Program-made: the position numbers and the translations under genes
Shown here: positions 31,525 to 33,175 of the stretch, piece by piece
Numbering within the stretch: the first letter of the stretch is position 1
Layout of the letters: the number at the start of each line of letters is the position of its first letter
Assembly (NCBI GenBank): GCA_000435335.1
Contig: FR891336.1
Coordinates: 51,421 to 84,595 of the forward strand
DNA from: Clostridium sp. CAG:964
GTDB taxonomy: Bacteria; Bacillota; Clostridia; Oscillospirales; Acutalibacteraceae
DNA: 33,175 bases
Direction: 5' to 3'
Notes under the pieces: model-generated
Told to the model about the DNA's origin: nothing
Databases searched by the model: none
The model's input: the letters and a program-made list of their open reading frames with translations, nothing else

Positions 31525-33175
31525 AACGTTGAAAACCATGTCCAAGCAGGACAAGGAGCGATATACCGTACCCCGGAAGGTGCAGGATGTGATCCCCGTC
31601 CGCCGTATCTGGCAGGACGGCATTTTTTTGACCGGAAACAAGTTCTCCAAAACCTATCAGTTCAGCGACATCAATTATCTGGTGGCAAGCCGCGAGGATA
31701 AAGAGAGTATGTTCCTCATCTACTCGGAGCTTCTCAACTCCCTGGATTCTGGAGCGGTGACGAAAATCACCATCAACAACCGGAGGACGAATAAGGCAAA
31801 CTTTGAAAACTCCATCCTCATGCCTATGCAGGAGGACTTCCGGGACGAGTACCGCAGGGAATACAATCAAATGCTGCTCGATAAGGCCACCGGGGCCAAT
31901 GGAATCACCCAGGAGAAATATATCACCATCTCTGTGGTGAAGAAAGATATTGAGGAGGCCCGCGCCTACTTTTCCCGCGTGGGGGCCGACCTCATTTCTC
32001 ACTTTGCCGCCCTGGGTTCCAAGTGCGTGGAGCTGGACGCTTCCGAAAGGCTACGTATCCTGCACGATTTCTACCGCCAGGGCGAGGAGGCAGAGTTCTC
32101 CTTTGATTTGGCGGCTATGGCAAAGCGCGGCCACGATTTCAAGGACTATATCTGCCCCGACAGCATGGAGAAGAACAGCGACTATGTGAAGCTGGGTGAC
32201 AAGTTTTGCCGGGTGTTGTTCCTCAAGGATTTTGCCAGCTATATCAAGGACAACATGGTGACGGAGCTTACGGATTTCAACCGCAATCTGATGTTCTCCA
32301 TTGACGTGGTTCCGGTGCCTACGGATGAGGCTGTGCGGGAGGTAGAAAACCGCTTATTGGGCGTGGAAACGAACATCACCAACTGGCAAAGACGCCAAAA
32401 TGCCAATAACAACTTTTCCGCCGTGGTGCCCTATGACATGGAGCTTCAGCGCAAAGAGAGCAAGGAGTTCCTGGACGATCTCACCACCCGTGACCAGCGC
32501 ATGATGTTTGCGGTGATTACCCTGGCGATCACCGCCGACACCAAGGAGCAGCTTGACAGTGACACCGAGGCGGTGCTTTCCGTGGCAAGAAAGCATATGT
32601 GCCAGCTTGCGGTTCTCAAGTTCCAGCAGCTTGACGGGCTGAACACGGCCCTGCCCATTGGGGTGCGCAAAATCAACGCCTTCCGTACCCTCACCACCGA
32701 GAGTTTGGCGGTGTTCATCCCCTTTAAGGTGCAGGAGATCCAGGACAAGGGCGGCATTTACTTTGGGGAGAACGCTATTTCCCACAACCTCATCATGTGC
32801 AACAAGGCGAACCTGTTAAACCAGTCGGCTTTTTACCTGGGCGTTCCCGGCGCGGGAAAATCTTTTGCGGTGAAAGAGCTGATCGCCTTCCTTATGCTCC
32901 ATCCCAATTACGCCAATGATGAAATCCTCATTTGTGACCCGGAGGGCGAGTTTGGCGCACTGGTGAAAGCCCTGGGCCGCGAAAAGGCTACGGTGGCCCA
33001 CCTGGTGGCAGGCGGAAAAGACAAGCTCAATTCCATGTATATGGTGGAGGGTTACGGCGAGCAGAATCCCATTGTGGAGAAGTCGCAGTTTGTTATGTCC
33101 CTCATCGAGCAGATCGACAAGCGCGGCGTGGGGCCGCAGCATAAATCCATCATCGACCGCTGCACCGCCCTTGTT
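31517..33175 (+). CDS. VirB4-type conjugation ATPase (partial, runs off the right end)
   Basis: The frame is open from ATG 31517 (MIKTLKTMSKQDKERY), eight to nine bases after GGAGG (31505-31508 region), to the window end: 553 codons with no stop. The N-terminal part (YTVPRKVQDVIPVRRIWQDGIFLTGNKFSKTYQFSDINYLVASREDKESMFLIYSELLNSLDSG) is the VirB4 substrate/membrane-facing domain. The ATPase begins with Walker A GVPGAGKS (442-449), and Walker B ILICDPEGEF (Asp about 474) follows; the C-terminal motifs lie outside. VirB4 energises assembly of the type IV channel. The gene is about two-thirds complete relative to the ~800 residues usual for the family. Confidence 0.92.
   Translation, partial: MIKTLKTMSKQDKERYTVPRKVQDVIPVRRIWQDGIFLTGNKFSKTYQFSDINYLVASREDKESMFLIYSELLNSLDSGAVTKITINNRRTNKANFENSILMPMQEDFRDEYRREYNQMLLDKATGANGITQEKYITISVVKKDIEEARAYFSRVGADLISHFAALGSKCVELDASERLRILHDFYRQGEEAEFSFDLAAMAKRGHDFKDYICPDSMEKNSDYVKLGDKFCRVLFLKDFASYIKDNMVTELTDFNRNLMFSIDVVPVPTDEAVREVENRLLGVETNITNWQRRQNANNNFSAVVPYDMELQRKESKEFLDDLTTRDQRMMFAVITLAITADTKEQLDSDTEAVLSVARKHMCQLAVLKFQQLDGLNTALPIGVRKINAFRTLTTESLAVFIPFKVQEIQDKGGIYFGENAISHNLIMCNKANLLNQSAFYLGVPGAGKSFAVKELIAFLMLHPNYANDEILICDPEGEFGALVKALGREKATVAHLVAGGKDKLNSMYMVEGYGEQNPIVEKSQFVMSLIEQIDKRGVGPQHKSIIDRCTALV

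Noticed and set aside
1..33175. CRISPR arrays, tRNA or rRNA genes, integrase and attachment sites
   Set aside because: No regularly spaced repeats, tRNA-like cloverleaf, rRNA sequence, recombinase motif or element-end repeat was seen in the window.

Overview
The window is part of a conjugative element (ICE) of the Tn1549/CTn type, in a moderately high-GC gut Firmicute, most likely Clostridia (Lachnospiraceae or Oscillospiraceae). The evidence is strong GGAGG-type ribosome binding sites, tightly overlapping genes all on the + strand, and a recognisable module order: surface adhesin, small accessory genes, giant methylase-helicase, TOPRIM primase, HipA-like gene, DpnD/PcfM-like gene, MobC, relaxase, PcfB, ArdC-like protein, VirD4, membrane channel proteins, PrgI and VirB4. 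No integrase or element end is visible, and VirB4 runs off the right edge.

Layout. 125-6852: a very large sortase-anchored thioester/CnaB-repeat adhesin, split by a complete 2.5 kb group II intron (about 1997-4494) that encodes its own reverse transcriptase/maturase/HNH protein. Precise splicing joins codon 624 to the downstream exon in frame, giving a protein of about 1409 residues. 6886-10079: seven small or medium ICE accessory genes, most of them translationally coupled. 10100-19510: one protein of 3136 residues with polyvalent-protein domains, an N6-adenine methylase core and an SNF2-type helicase. A complete TnpV-like gene with its own ribosome binding site lies inside it in the +1 frame. 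19521-20310: a methyltransferase cargo gene with its own promoter, bracketed by two copies of a 33-bp terminator-like repeat. 20319-21368: TOPRIM primase preceded by a long terminator-like leader that contains its ribosome binding site. 21398-22838: an autonomous-looking HTH-HipA fusion with a perfect palindrome upstream. 22925-25138: mobilisation region with a DpnD/PcfM-like protein, a hairpin-rich candidate oriT, a 37-residue membrane peptide, MobC and relaxase. 25145-33175: the transfer channel operon.

Working model. The relaxosome (MobC plus relaxase at the candidate oriT) hands DNA through PcfB to the VirD4 coupling protein and into a type IV channel (VirB2-like, VirB6-like, PrgI/VirB3-like and VirB4). 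The adhesin could hold donor and recipient, or donor and host surface, together. The giant methylase-helicase and the ArdC-like protein could protect or process incoming DNA, and the primase could restore the second strand. The methyltransferase, HipA unit and group II intron look like later additions. Family names come from recognition of motifs and gene order; no database search was run.
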